Below, piece by piece: positions 25,927 through 34,321 of a DNA stretch of 64,000 bases. Every line of letters begins with the position of its first letter. Positions within the stretch are counted from its first letter, which is position 1. The position numbers were made by a program, and so were the translations under genes. Source of the stretch: Gammaproteobacteria bacterium (GTDB lineage: Bacteria; Pseudomonadota; Gammaproteobacteria; Competibacterales; Competibacteraceae); contig JACKNE010000014.1 in assembly GCA_024235035.1 (NCBI GenBank), positions 61,634-125,633 of the forward strand, written 5' to 3'. Below the pieces are notes generated by a model. The model did not search any database and was not told where the DNA came from. It saw nothing but the letters and a program-made list of their open reading frames with translations.

Positions 25927-28900
25927 TTGCATGCTATTCGCCTTGGCAATTTATTTCGGGTATTCGGAAACCTGAATAATTGGCTAGCCAAAAGCATTAC
26001 CCACCGAGCTGTATTTTCCAGTGTCTTATTCAGCCTATCCTTGATTTTTTTTCTCGGGATGACAGCAACGCCGGTAATTTACTATCAAGTAAATGAAGCT
26101 CTTGAAAGAGATAATGGATACCAGGCAGCTAGAATCCAGGAGCAGATTAAATATCGTTTTGATACGGTTTTGGAAAGTATCGAGACGCTGGCTAGAAACA
26201 GTTTTGTTGTCAATGCCTTCGTCGATTCATCCGGGCGGGAAATCTATCTCCAACCCTTGTTGAGGGACTTTCGACTACCTTTTGATATAGAAACTAAAAT
26301 CGTTGTGATTGATATGAATTTAAATCCAATTGCATCGAATGTATATCAGGATCTATCTGAATATCCTAAGCTCCCTATTGTTATTCGTGCTCTTCAGGCT
26401 GATTATCCTGGATTTTCTGTTTCAATCAGTGGTCAACAGCTATTTTTCGCTTCACCGGTATTTTTCCCACCAGCTTCTTTAAATGTAGGTGTAGTACTTT
26501 TAGAGATTCAATTAAGACCATTTCTTATAGGTCCACAGGAATTTCTTGTAGGTCCACAGGAAATTGTCGATAAAGATCTCTGTCATCTAGTCAAAATCAC
26601 TGAGCGTATTTTATATCAATCTCCATGCAACCAAGACTTCTGGAATGACGAAAATGATAGAGGTACACTAAAATTGATTGGGTATTCTATCACAGGCGAA
26701 CCGCTAAATATTTTGTTTGAGAATCATAAACATTCCATCTTATTTTCTATAGGAAAAATACTACTCTCATATATAGTCTTAGCGATAATTTCTGGATTAT
26801 TTGCACAGTTTATCGCCAGGTGCCAAATACGGCGACTTACTCAACCACTGGTTGATCTTAGCAACATGGCTCAAATGATTGCTAGTAATCCTGAATCGAA
26901 TGCAATAGCACCGGTTGTAGGGAGAGATGAAATTGCCTATTTAGCAATGTCATTCAATAAAATGTTATCAGAGTTGCGCCGTCTCAAGACAAGCTTGGAG
27001 AACCGTGTCCTGGAAAAAACCAGGGAACTCATGGAGAGTGAAGAGCGGTTTCGTAATATGGCAAATGCTGCCCCAGTATCCATCTGGATTGCCGGAGTAG
27101 ATCGATCTTGCAATTGGTTCAATCAAACCTGGTTGGATTTTACCGGGCGAACGATGGAGCAGGAGATAGGCAATGGCTGGGTCGAGGATATCCACCCAGA
27201 TGATCTTGAGTACCGCTTAGAGATTTACCAGAATTGTTTTAATCAGCGCAAGGTATTTCGTCTGGAATACCGCCTCAGGCGACATGATGGCGAATATCGT
27301 TGGGTACTCGAAAGCGGGTTGCCTCTCTTCGATCGAAATCACAATTTTACCGGCTACATCGGCTCGTGTATTGATATCCATGACCGCCGGGTAGAGGAAG
27401 AAAAATTGCGTGTGTTATCTACTGTCGTTGAGCAAAGCCCAAGTTCAATCGTGATCTCTGACCTTAAGGGTAAGATTCAGTATGTTAACCCAAAATTCGT
27501 GGAAGTAACGGGTTATTCCTTAGAGGAAGTCTTGGGAAAAAACCCACGCATTTTACAATCCGGTCTAACCTCGAAAGCAATTTTTCTGGAACTATGGGAT
27601 AGCGTGACCAAGGGCCATGTCTGGCATGGTGAATTTCTGAATAAGCGTAAAAATGGTGACCTCTATTGGGAAGACGTCCACATCGCGCCGGTCATCGATC
27701 CCGCCGGTATAGCAACTCACTATGTGGGTATTAAGAATGAAATTACTACTCGTAAGAAAATTGAGCAGGAGTTAATTGCCACTAGAGATGCAGCAAATGC
27801 GTCAGCCAAGGCGAAAGCCGAATTTCTGGCTAACATGAGCCATGAAATCCGTACACCGATGAATGCCATCATTGGGTTTTCTGTACTGGCGTTGGATAAA
27901 CCGCTTTCTCCTGAATTACGAGATTATCTGGAGAAAATTCATTTATCATCCGATAGTTTGTTAAGAATCCTCAATGATATTCTGGATTATTCAAAAATCG
28001 AAGCAGGCCGGATGACTATTGAAAAAAATCGCTTTGATCTGGGACTGTTATTGAATGCTTTACGCAATCTTTTTGCCCTGCGTGCCGAAGAAAAAGCACT
28101 CGATTTTCAGATTGATATTGCTCAAGAAGTGCCCCGTCAGTTGTTTGGAGACGAGTTGCGCCTGCAACAAATCCTCTCGAATTTATTAGGCAACGCCATT
28201 AAGTTTACTGAACATGGTCAAGTCACTTTGCAAGTCACGGTCCAAGCCGTTGAAGATGCGAAAACCCGCATCGGATTCATGGTGAAAGATACCGGAATCG
28301 GCATGGATACAAAGACTGTGGCGCATCTATTCCAAGCATTTACCCAAGCCGATACTTCAATTTCTCGGCGGTTTGGCGGCACTGGTCTAGGATTGGCTAT
28401 CAGCCGCGAACTACTCTTGCTGATGGGCAGTGATTTCCTGGTGGAAAGCACTCCGGGTCGAGGGAGCGCTTTCTCCTTCGAATTATCTTTGGATATCTCT
28501 ACTGATACACAGCAACAGGCATTCGATAACCAACCTCAATCCCGGATGCAGACCCAGTCCTTGACCCAGGCGCTTCGGGAATACCGTCGCTATTTGCAGG
28601 GAACGCGGATACTGGTTGCGGAAGATAATGCTATCAACCAACAAGTCATCCGGAAGTTGCTACAACGATTTGGTGTTGTTGTGAAAATTGCGAACGATGG
28701 GCAGGAGGCATTGGATCGGCTGATCCAAGAAGATTTTGACGCCATCCTGATGGATGTTCACATGCCAGAGATGGATGGTTTGGCGGCTACCCAGCGAATT
28801 CGACAGATGGAACGGTTTATGGCGTTGCCAGTCATTGCGTTGACGGCGGGCGTGACTACTAAAGAGCAGGAGGAGGCACGAGCCTGTGGGATGAGCGATT

Positions 28901-29061
28901 TTCTGGCCAAACCCGTCAATCCACACGATTTGGCGGTAACGCTCCTGCGTTGGATTCCCAGTCGAAAAACCATGGTGATGCGGTCTGCTCCGATCAAAGA
29001 GCGTGACGAAATGGGAGGCAGGGATTCAACAGCAACTGGTTGGAATGAAAACGATTCCTAA
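25927..29061 (+). CDS. Hybrid sensor histidine kinase with PAS repeats and receiver
   Basis: A 1044-residue protein; TTG start at 25927 just after GATAAGAG-like sequence. Order: membrane helix (about 28-52); periplasmic sensor of about 220 residues (Cache-like, low similarity visible); second helix (about 275-298); HAMP; PAS-PAC 1 (about 370-490); PAS-PAC 2 (about 495-615); HisKA with MSHEIRTP (His639); HATPase (about 745-860, DTGIGMD, GTGLGLAIS); and receiver with LMDVHMPEMDG (Asp943). No HPt domain is present, so phosphate must move to a separate partner. The periplasmic part contains a recent 7-residue duplication. The 5' half is clearly more AT-rich than the surroundings. It is probably co-transcribed with the upstream binding protein. 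Confidence 0.9.
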   Translation: MHAIRLGNLFRVFGNLNNWLAKSITHRAVFSSVLFSLSLIFFLGMTATPVIYYQVNEALERDNGYQAARIQEQIKYRFDTVLESIETLARNSFVVNAFVDSSGREIYLQPLLRDFRLPFDIETKIVVIDMNLNPIASNVYQDLSEYPKLPIVIRALQADYPGFSVSISGQQLFFASPVFFPPASLNVGVVLLEIQLRPFLIGPQEFLVGPQEIVDKDLCHLVKITERILYQSPCNQDFWNDENDRGTLKLIGYSITGEPLNILFENHKHSILFSIGKILLSYIVLAIISGLFAQFIARCQIRRLTQPLVDLSNMAQMIASNPESNAIAPVVGRDEIAYLAMSFNKMLSELRRLKTSLENRVLEKTRELMESEERFRNMANAAPVSIWIAGVDRSCNWFNQTWLDFTGRTMEQEIGNGWVEDIHPDDLEYRLEIYQNCFNQRKVFRLEYRLRRHDGEYRWVLESGLPLFDRNHNFTGYIGSCIDIHDRRVEEEKLRVLSTVVEQSPSSIVISDLKGKIQYVNPKFVEVTGYSLEEVLGKNPRILQSGLTSKAIFLELWDSVTKGHVWHGEFLNKRKNGDLYWEDVHIAPVIDPAGIATHYVGIKNEITTRKKIEQELIATRDAANASAKAKAEFLANMSHEIRTPMNAIIGFSVLALDKPLSPELRDYLEKIHLSSDSLLRILNDILDYSKIEAGRMTIEKNRFDLGLLLNALRNLFALRAEEKALDFQIDIAQEVPRQLFGDELRLQQILSNLLGNAIKFTEHGQVTLQVTVQAVEDAKTRIGFMVKDTGIGMDTKTVAHLFQAFTQADTSISRRFGGTGLGLAISRELLLLMGSDFLVESTPGRGSAFSFELSLDISTDTQQQAFDNQPQSRMQTQSLTQALREYRRYLQGTRILVAEDNAINQQVIRKLLQRFGVVVKIANDGQEALDRLIQEDFDAILMDVHMPEMDGLAATQRIRQMERFMALPVIALTAGVTTKEQEEARACGMSDFLAKPVNPHDLAVTLLRWIPSRKTMVMRSAPIKERDEMGGRDSTATGWNENDS
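26521..26562 (+). repeat. 21-bp tandem duplication inside the sensor kinase
   Basis: TTTCTTATAGGTCCACAGGA(A) is repeated immediately with one mismatch (ATAG versus GTAG). It encodes FLIGPQE followed by FLVGPQE in the periplasmic domain and keeps the frame. Confidence 0.95.
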
Positions 29062-29118
29062 GGAAGCGCTGGCAAAATTGGCAGCGGCAGTTCTCCAGCA
29101 GGAGAGACCGTAAAACCG

Positions 29119-29832
29119 GTGGATAAACAGATCGATCTCAGCCGAACTTTAGCTAACCTGCCGCTTTTTCAACAGTTGCGCGAAAGTGAAATTGCCAATT
29201 TAGCCGCGAGCGCACGGGAAATCAGGTTAAGCAAAGGGCAAATACTTTTTCAGAAAGGCATCCTGTTGGATGGCTTCTACATCACCGTATACGGTCAGAT
29301 CAAGCTGGCGTTTTCTTCGCCGCAGGGCAATGAGAAAGTGGTCTCCATTGTTGGGTCGGGGCAAAGTTTTGGTGAAGCGGTGATGTTCATGGAGCGGCCT
29401 AGTCCAGTATTGGCACAGGCGCTGGAAGACTCCCGCCTGCTGTATGTCGCCAAACAAAGTCTTTTTGCCGCGATCGACCGCGACAGCGCCTTTGCCCGGC
29501 GGATGCTGGCCGGATTGAGCATGCGTTTGCACAGCCTGATTGAGGATGTGGAGAATTACTCCTTGCGTTCCTCTACCCAGCGACTGATCGAATTCCTGCT
29601 GCAACTGACGGGAGCCTCGGAAAGCGGTTCCATTGAATTAAAACTACCAGCCAGTAAGCATGTTATCGCTTCGCGGCTAAATCTGACCCCGGAAACCCTA
29701 TCGCGGGTGCTTCATAATCTGAGCGAATGCAACCTGATCACGGTAAAAGGTCGGTATATCCTCGTGCAGGATGTGGCGCGCTTGAGGTGTTTTGATGGTT
29801 TGTCGCGTGCATCAGAGGCTGAAAGCGATTAA
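29119..29832 (+). CDS. Crp/Fnr-family transcription regulator
   Basis: A 237-residue protein; GTG start. The cyclic-nucleotide-binding-like beta-roll occupies about 15-125 (GQILFQKGILLDGFYITVYGQIKLAF, GQSFGEAVMF), then the dimer helix, then a Crp-type winged HTH (about 175-222, KHVIASRLNLTPETLSRVLHNL). There are no N-terminal Cys for an Fe-S cluster, so it is not an Fnr oxygen sensor; the wording is closest to the Dnr/NO-responsive or generic Crp group. It lies 57 bases after the hybrid kinase, possibly in the same transcriptional unit. The effector is unknown. Confidence 0.88.
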   Translation: MDKQIDLSRTLANLPLFQQLRESEIANLAASAREIRLSKGQILFQKGILLDGFYITVYGQIKLAFSSPQGNEKVVSIVGSGQSFGEAVMFMERPSPVLAQALEDSRLLYVAKQSLFAAIDRDSAFARRMLAGLSMRLHSLIEDVENYSLRSSTQRLIEFLLQLTGASESGSIELKLPASKHVIASRLNLTPETLSRVLHNLSECNLITVKGRYILVQDVARLRCFDGLSRASEAESD

Positions 29833-29855
29833 CAGGGCATTGACCCATTCCGCTG

Positions 29856-30335
29856 TCATGAGCAATCGAACGCTTCCTGCAACAGCTGTTGCATCGTTTC
29901 ATGCCAACGCCGACGGGGTTGTTCCTGCCAGAATCGGGCGTTGGGTCGACAATCGAACTTCTGTTTGTACACGGCTAGGCTCGCGACGAGCATAGCCAGT
30001 ACGAAAGCCAGTGTCGCATTCTGCAAACCGGCAAAGGGTAGAACCAACCAAGTGAGAAAGCTCAGCCCTACAATCCAGCCCCATGGAATGAGTAGGTAAT
30101 AGTCGATCTCAAGCTGGGCGCCATCGCGGCGGATACTGACTTGCATGGGCCAGTCATCCTGTAACAGATAAGCCCGCCGCCGCAGCTCCAAGCGGTTCTT
30201 ATGCTCAGTGGTGATGATGAAATTCTTGAGCAACAATGCATGGCGAAGCTTCTTTAATTGAGCATCGCCGCCCCGAACGGTCGCGCGGGTGGTCCGTCCC
30301 AAATGCTGGATCGTCAATTCAGACTTCATGTCCAT
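29856..30335 (-). CDS. Hypothetical two-helix membrane protein
   Basis: A 159-residue protein. The soluble N-terminal half (LTIQHLGRTTRATVRGGDAQLKKLRHAL...) is followed by two hydrophobic segments (about 83-100 and 106-122) and a basic tail with WQEQPRRRWHETMQQLLQEAF. I do not recognise the family. It is convergent with the Crp/Fnr gene and lies 22 bases upstream of the quinone oxidoreductase end in reverse order, with no obvious functional link. MKSEL (30329) is an alternative start. Confidence 0.6.
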   Translation of the reverse strand: MDMKSELTIQHLGRTTRATVRGGDAQLKKLRHALLLKNFIITTEHKNRLELRRRAYLLQDDWPMQVSIRRDGAQLEIDYYLLIPWGWIVGLSFLTWLVLPFAGLQNATLAFVLAMLVASLAVYKQKFDCRPNARFWQEQPRRRWHETMQQLLQEAFDCS

Positions 30336-30357
30336 TCACCGCCCTGGTCTCCGCGTT

Positions 30358-31344
30358 TCACTTCGCACTTTCCATGAGGATGACCACCTTCCCAGTGGAC
30401 TTTCGGGCAATGACCTGATTAAGTGCATCAACCGCCTGCTCCAATGGATAGGTCGCTGATATATGAGGCTGAATCGCGCCATCCAGATACCACTGCAGCA
30501 AGGTATGGAAGCTCTCGGTCATGACCTGGGGATAGAGTTCCGCATAAGCCGGCCAGTTGACGCCAATCACATCCACATTCTTGACCAGTAGATGATTGGC
30601 AGGAATCTGCGGCACGGTGCCGCCCGCAAAACCGATGACCAGGATGCGTCCTTGGAAGGCGATACTACGCAGGGAAGCGGTGAACAACTCGCCACCGACT
30701 GGATCATAGACGACATCCGCACCACGCTCGCTGGTCAACTCCTTGATTCTGGTTCGTACTTCTTCGGTATTGGTATCGATTAGATAATCTGCGCCGTGCT
30801 CACGGGCGACGGCGAGCTTTTCGGGGCCGCTGGCGGTCGCAATGACTGTTGCTCCCAACTGTTTGCCGATGGCCACTGCCGTCAGACCTACGCCGCCGGA
30901 TGCGCCATGCACAACGAGAGTCTCGCCATCCCGTAATCGCGCCCGATGCCACAAGGCGACATGCGAGGTGCCAAACACCACCGGAAAAGCAGCGCCATGC
31001 TCCCAGGACATCGCTGTTGGCATCAGTACGCAACGGTTGACATCCACGACCACCTGTTCGGCATAGCCGCCATATGGAGTGATCGCGATCATACGGTCGC
31101 CGACTTCGATGCCTTCGATACCCATTCCCAGTTCCAATACTTCGCCAGACACCTCAAAACCAGGGCTGAAAGGAGGTGGCGGCTGCCTTTGATATTGACC
31201 TCGGGTAATCAGGCTATCGGCAAAATTGACGCCGCAAGCTCGGATCTGCAATCGAACTTGACCCGGACCTGGTCGCGGCTCAGGCACTTCGTCCAACTGC
31301 AGTGTGGCGGCGCCAGTAAGTTCATGACAGACGATGGCTTTCAT
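30358..31344 (-). CDS. NADPH:quinone oxidoreductase-type MDR enzyme
   Basis: A 328-residue zinc-free medium-chain dehydrogenase/reductase. The GroES-like N-terminal domain (about 1-120, MKAIVCHELTGAATLQLDEVPEPRPGPGQV) is followed by a Rossmann domain with VHGASGGVGLTAVAIGKQLGA (split here) and the AREHGADYLID segment. It lies last in the EMC-cluster direction, 186 bases after ccr. It may be an acryloyl- or enoyl-type reductase in the same metabolism, but the sequence only supports the quinone oxidoreductase-like family. An unusual stem-loop pair separates it from ccr. Confidence 0.85.
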   Translation of the reverse strand: MKAIVCHELTGAATLQLDEVPEPRPGPGQVRLQIRACGVNFADSLITRGQYQRQPPPPFSPGFEVSGEVLELGMGIEGIEVGDRMIAITPYGGYAEQVVVDVNRCVLMPTAMSWEHGAAFPVVFGTSHVALWHRARLRDGETLVVHGASGGVGLTAVAIGKQLGATVIATASGPEKLAVAREHGADYLIDTNTEEVRTRIKELTSERGADVVYDPVGGELFTASLRSIAFQGRILVIGFAGGTVPQIPANHLLVKNVDVIGVNWPAYAELYPQVMTESFHTLLQWYLDGAIQPHISATYPLEQAVDALNQVIARKSTGKVVILMESAK

Positions 31345-31440
31345 AGCAGGATTTTCTCCATCGTTTTAGGCTTTTTAGCGAATGCCCCAGTGGATACTCC
31401 CTCCTCACTGTTCAAGACAGAGAAGGGAGTTTGGGAATTC

Positions 31441-31472
31441 CTCTCCTTCAGTATAAAAGCACTGAAGGAGAG
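31441..31472. repeat. Perfect 12-bp inverted repeat between ccr and qor
   Basis: CTCTCCTTCAGT and ACTGAAGGAGAG flank an 8-base AT-rich loop. A second, imperfect hairpin (CTCCCTTCTC / GTGAGGAGGGAG) lies at about 31399-31430. Neither is followed by a T run in the leftward direction, so they may act as an mRNA-stabilising or processing element rather than a terminator. Confidence 0.7.
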
Positions 31473-31530
31473 GAGGCGCAAAACACCGCGGTGGTGCGAT
31501 GGCCACCTACGGCAAGGGCGCGTTAAGCGC

Positions 31531-33285
31531 TTACTCCCCGATGATTTTGCGCACCACGTCGGTCATGGAGATGACACCGGCGGGCTGATCGTTTTCGGTG
31601 ACCACCAGTCGATGCATACGCCGACCGGTCATCAAGCTGACGGCGTCGCTCAGCAGCATGTTCGCGTCACAAGTGGCGCAGCCTGGGGTCATGATGTCTT
31701 GGGCCAGCATCGTACGCGCCTCGTCCGAGGTTCGACCTTGACGCGCCAGCACCATGTCGGTCTGCGACACGACGCCGATCGCCTTGCCACCAGCGTCCAT
31801 CACTACCACGGCATGCACCTCCTTGTTGACCATAATCTTGGCCACGGTGGCAACCGTGTCGGTTGGCGTGCAGGAAATGATCCCGTGGTGCATCAGATCC
31901 TTGACTCGGGTGCCATCGTCGGTGATGGTGATCGCTTCGGCTTGGGCCACGCTCGGTAGCGGCTCGGACATCGGGTAGGGATGCGGGGTGGTGTGCACAT
32001 CATCCTTGGGCAGGGTGGGATGGGCGATAGCCACTGGCGGCTTGCCGCTGGCGCCCAGGCCAAATTCAGTCGCGCCGACCAGCACCGCCATGTTGCCGTG
32101 AGGGTGCTTGTTTTCGTACATCAGTTGATGGGCGACTGGGATTTCCTCGTAAGTGAACGCCCGCGACAGGCAAGGATCGAGCAGGCCGCGTAGGGCCAGT
32201 TCGTTCATCTGGTTGGATTGCTCGGTGTTGGCGAAGTGCGAGCCTTGCAGACGCTTCTGGCGCATCCACAGATAGCGTAGATCGACGGTGGCGTTGTAAC
32301 CGGTGGTGCCAGCGCACACGACGACCATGCCGCCGGTGTCGCAGACGAAGATCGAGGTGGGGATAGTGGTTTCGCCAGGATGTTCGAACACGATGTTCGG
32401 GGCGCGCTTCTCGCCCAGGACTTCCCAGATTTTCGCGCCGAACGCCCGCACTCCCTTCATCCACTTGGCGTAGCCGACATTATCCTTCCAGTGCGGCAAC
32501 ATACCCCAGTGATCGAACTCGTTGCGATTGATGCAGCCTTTGGCACCCAACTTCATGCAGTAGTCGAACTTGTCTTCGCCCGACACCATGGCGACGGAAG
32601 TCGCGCCTGCCGCCTTGGCGATTTGAATGGCCATGGAGCCAAGACCGCCCGCGCCGCCCCAAATCAAGGCGACATCGCCTTTCTTGACCGCATTCACCCC
32701 CCAGCCATGCAGCATGCGCCAGGCGGTGGCCGCGACCAGGGTGTAGGACGCCGCTTCTTCCCAGTTCATATGTTTGGGCTTGGGCATGCACTGCTGGGCC
32801 TGCACCTTGGTGAACTGGGCGAAGCTGCCCCAGTTGGTTTCATAACCCCAGATGCGGAAGGTCGGTGAGTACATCGGATCGCCGCCGCTCTTGACCCATT
32901 CGCAATTGCGGCTGTACTGACCACAATGCATCACCACTGCATCGCCCACTTTCACATTGGTCACATCCTTGCCGATCTTGTACACGATGCCGGAGGCGTC
33001 ACTGCCGCCGATATGGAAATCTTCCGGTTCGCCGGCTTTGTTGCGCGCGCCGATGACGTTGACCGGAATGCCCAAGCCCGCCCAGACGTTGTTGTAGTTG
33101 ATGCCCGCCGCCATCACATAGACCAGTACTTCGTCATCGGCGATGGGTGGAGTATTCACTACCTCCTTTTGAAAGGCTTCCGTCGGCTTGCCGAAGCGCT
33201 CGGCGCGAATCAGCCAGGCGTGCATCTTGGGAGGGACCACACCGAGTGGGGGCATTTCACCGAGGTTGTAGAGTTCTTTAGCCAT
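31531..33285 (-). CDS. ccr: Crotonyl-CoA carboxylase/reductase with fused C-terminal CBS pair
   Basis: Carboxylates and reduces crotonyl-CoA with NADPH to ethylmalonyl-CoA, the committed EMC step. It has 584 residues; known Ccr proteins are about 430-450. Residues 1 to about 440 look like full-length Ccr: the opening LYNLGEMPPLGVVPPKMHAWLIRAERFGKP, GSDASGIVYKIG, IWGGAGGLGSMAIQIAKAAGA-type Rossmann loop, CMKLGAKGCINRNEF, FEHPGE and the end HPHGNMAVLVGA. After a proline-rich linker (about 440-475) come two CBS motifs (about 480-535, VKDLMHHGIISCTPTDTV; about 540-584, AQDIMTPGCATCDANM). The frame is continuous with no stop or shift. The CBS pair suggests control by adenine nucleotides. Shine-Dalgarno AGAGGA precedes the ATG. 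Confidence 0.95.
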   Translation of the reverse strand: MAKELYNLGEMPPLGVVPPKMHAWLIRAERFGKPTEAFQKEVVNTPPIADDEVLVYVMAAGINYNNVWAGLGIPVNVIGARNKAGEPEDFHIGGSDASGIVYKIGKDVTNVKVGDAVVMHCGQYSRNCEWVKSGGDPMYSPTFRIWGYETNWGSFAQFTKVQAQQCMPKPKHMNWEEAASYTLVAATAWRMLHGWGVNAVKKGDVALIWGGAGGLGSMAIQIAKAAGATSVAMVSGEDKFDYCMKLGAKGCINRNEFDHWGMLPHWKDNVGYAKWMKGVRAFGAKIWEVLGEKRAPNIVFEHPGETTIPTSIFVCDTGGMVVVCAGTTGYNATVDLRYLWMRQKRLQGSHFANTEQSNQMNELALRGLLDPCLSRAFTYEEIPVAHQLMYENKHPHGNMAVLVGATEFGLGASGKPPVAIAHPTLPKDDVHTTPHPYPMSEPLPSVAQAEAITITDDGTRVKDLMHHGIISCTPTDTVATVAKIMVNKEVHAVVVMDAGGKAIGVVSQTDMVLARQGRTSDEARTMLAQDIMTPGCATCDANMLLSDAVSLMTGRRMHRLVVTENDQPAGVISMTDVVRKIIGE

Positions 33286-33319
33286 GTTTGCTGTATTCCT
33301 CTCTGTTGGGGTTGTTTAT

Positions 33320-33356
33320 TAGGGATCAGGGATGAAGAAATCAGGGATTAGGGATT
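33320..33356. repeat. AGGGAT short repeats between ccr and meaB
   Basis: Four AGGGAT units (33321, 33328, 33343 and 33350) sit in the short meaB-ccr junction, running into the meaB stop. On the coding strand they read TAATCCCTAATCCCTGAT, a low-complexity sequence that is often dispersed in such genomes. Confidence 0.6.
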
Positions 33357-34321
33357 ACCCGGGTACGCAGGTCTTCGTAGGCGGCAATCGGTGAGCGACG
33401 CGGTGCGTTGGTTAATTCCGCAAACAGAGCATCTTCGCCGCCCAGTCGATTGATACCGTACCGGCCAAATTCCTCGCGCAGGTGTTTAACCAGCCATTCC
33501 GCTTGACAGCGTTGGCGGCGGGTAGTGAATTGCCCCCGCTCCAGCAGCCAGTTGCGGTGGCTATCCAGCGCATCGGCCAAAGTATCAATGCCGCTGCCCA
33601 ACGCGGCGCTAGCGGACAGAGCCGGCGCTTGCCAGCCGTCGAGGTCCGTGCGCCGACCTAGCGTCGTTTTCAATTCGGACAAGGTTTTGCGCGCCGCCAT
33701 ACCGATGTCTTCTTTGTTGACGACGATCACATGCGGGATTTCCATGATACCGGCTTTGAGAAATTGGATGCTGTCACCGGAAGCTGGCTGGGCGACGAAG
33801 CAGGTGGTGTCGGTCATTTTCGAAACGTCGATTTCCTTTTGGCCAACGCCCACCGTTTCCACCAGCACGATATCGAATGCCGCTAGCATCGCCAGGCTCA
33901 TCGGCCAAACTTCGGCGCTGAGGCCGCCGAATTCACCGCGGCAGGCCAACGAACGGATAAATACCTCGCGATCCGCCCCACTAGCATGCATCCGCAACCG
34001 GTCGCCCAATAAAGCGCCACCACTGATCGGACTGGATGGATCCACCGCCAGAATGGCGACCTTCAAGCCGCGTCGCCGCCATACTTGGATCAGCGCCGCC
34101 GTCAACGAAGATTTACCCGCACCCGGCGGACCCGTGATGCCGATCAAGTGTCCGCCCGCGTCCAACCTTTCTACCGGCAAAGCGTCCAGGAACGCCGCGG
34201 CGCATTGCCGCGCCGCTGGTCGGCGGTCATCCAGCAGGTTCAGCGCCTGGGCCAGCGCCAGCCGATCACGGACGCTGACGGCGGATGCCAGCGTCGTTGG
34301 GTCAGGAAGCGCTGGAATCAT
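33341..34321 (-). CDS. meaB: MeaB/ArgK-type GTPase chaperone of acyl-CoA mutase
   Basis: A 326-residue G3E GTPase that loads and protects the B12 cofactor of methylmalonyl/ethylmalonyl-CoA mutases. The P-loop is GITGPPGAGKSSL (about 63-75), followed by DPSSPISGGALLGDR, the switch EVWPMSLAMLAAFDIVLVETVGVGQ and NKED. Its ATG overlaps the ecm stop (ATGA), a strong sign that it serves that mutase. The very C-terminus runs into the AGGGAT repeat tract, and the last residues (RVIPNP) may be repeat-derived. Confidence 0.95.
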   Translation of the reverse strand: MIPALPDPTTLASAVSVRDRLALAQALNLLDDRRPAARQCAAAFLDALPVERLDAGGHLIGITGPPGAGKSSLTAALIQVWRRRGLKVAILAVDPSSPISGGALLGDRLRMHASGADREVFIRSLACRGEFGGLSAEVWPMSLAMLAAFDIVLVETVGVGQKEIDVSKMTDTTCFVAQPASGDSIQFLKAGIMEIPHVIVVNKEDIGMAARKTLSELKTTLGRRTDLDGWQAPALSASAALGSGIDTLADALDSHRNWLLERGQFTTRRQRCQAEWLVKHLREEFGRYGINRLGGEDALFAELTNAPRRSPIAAYEDLRTRVIPNP

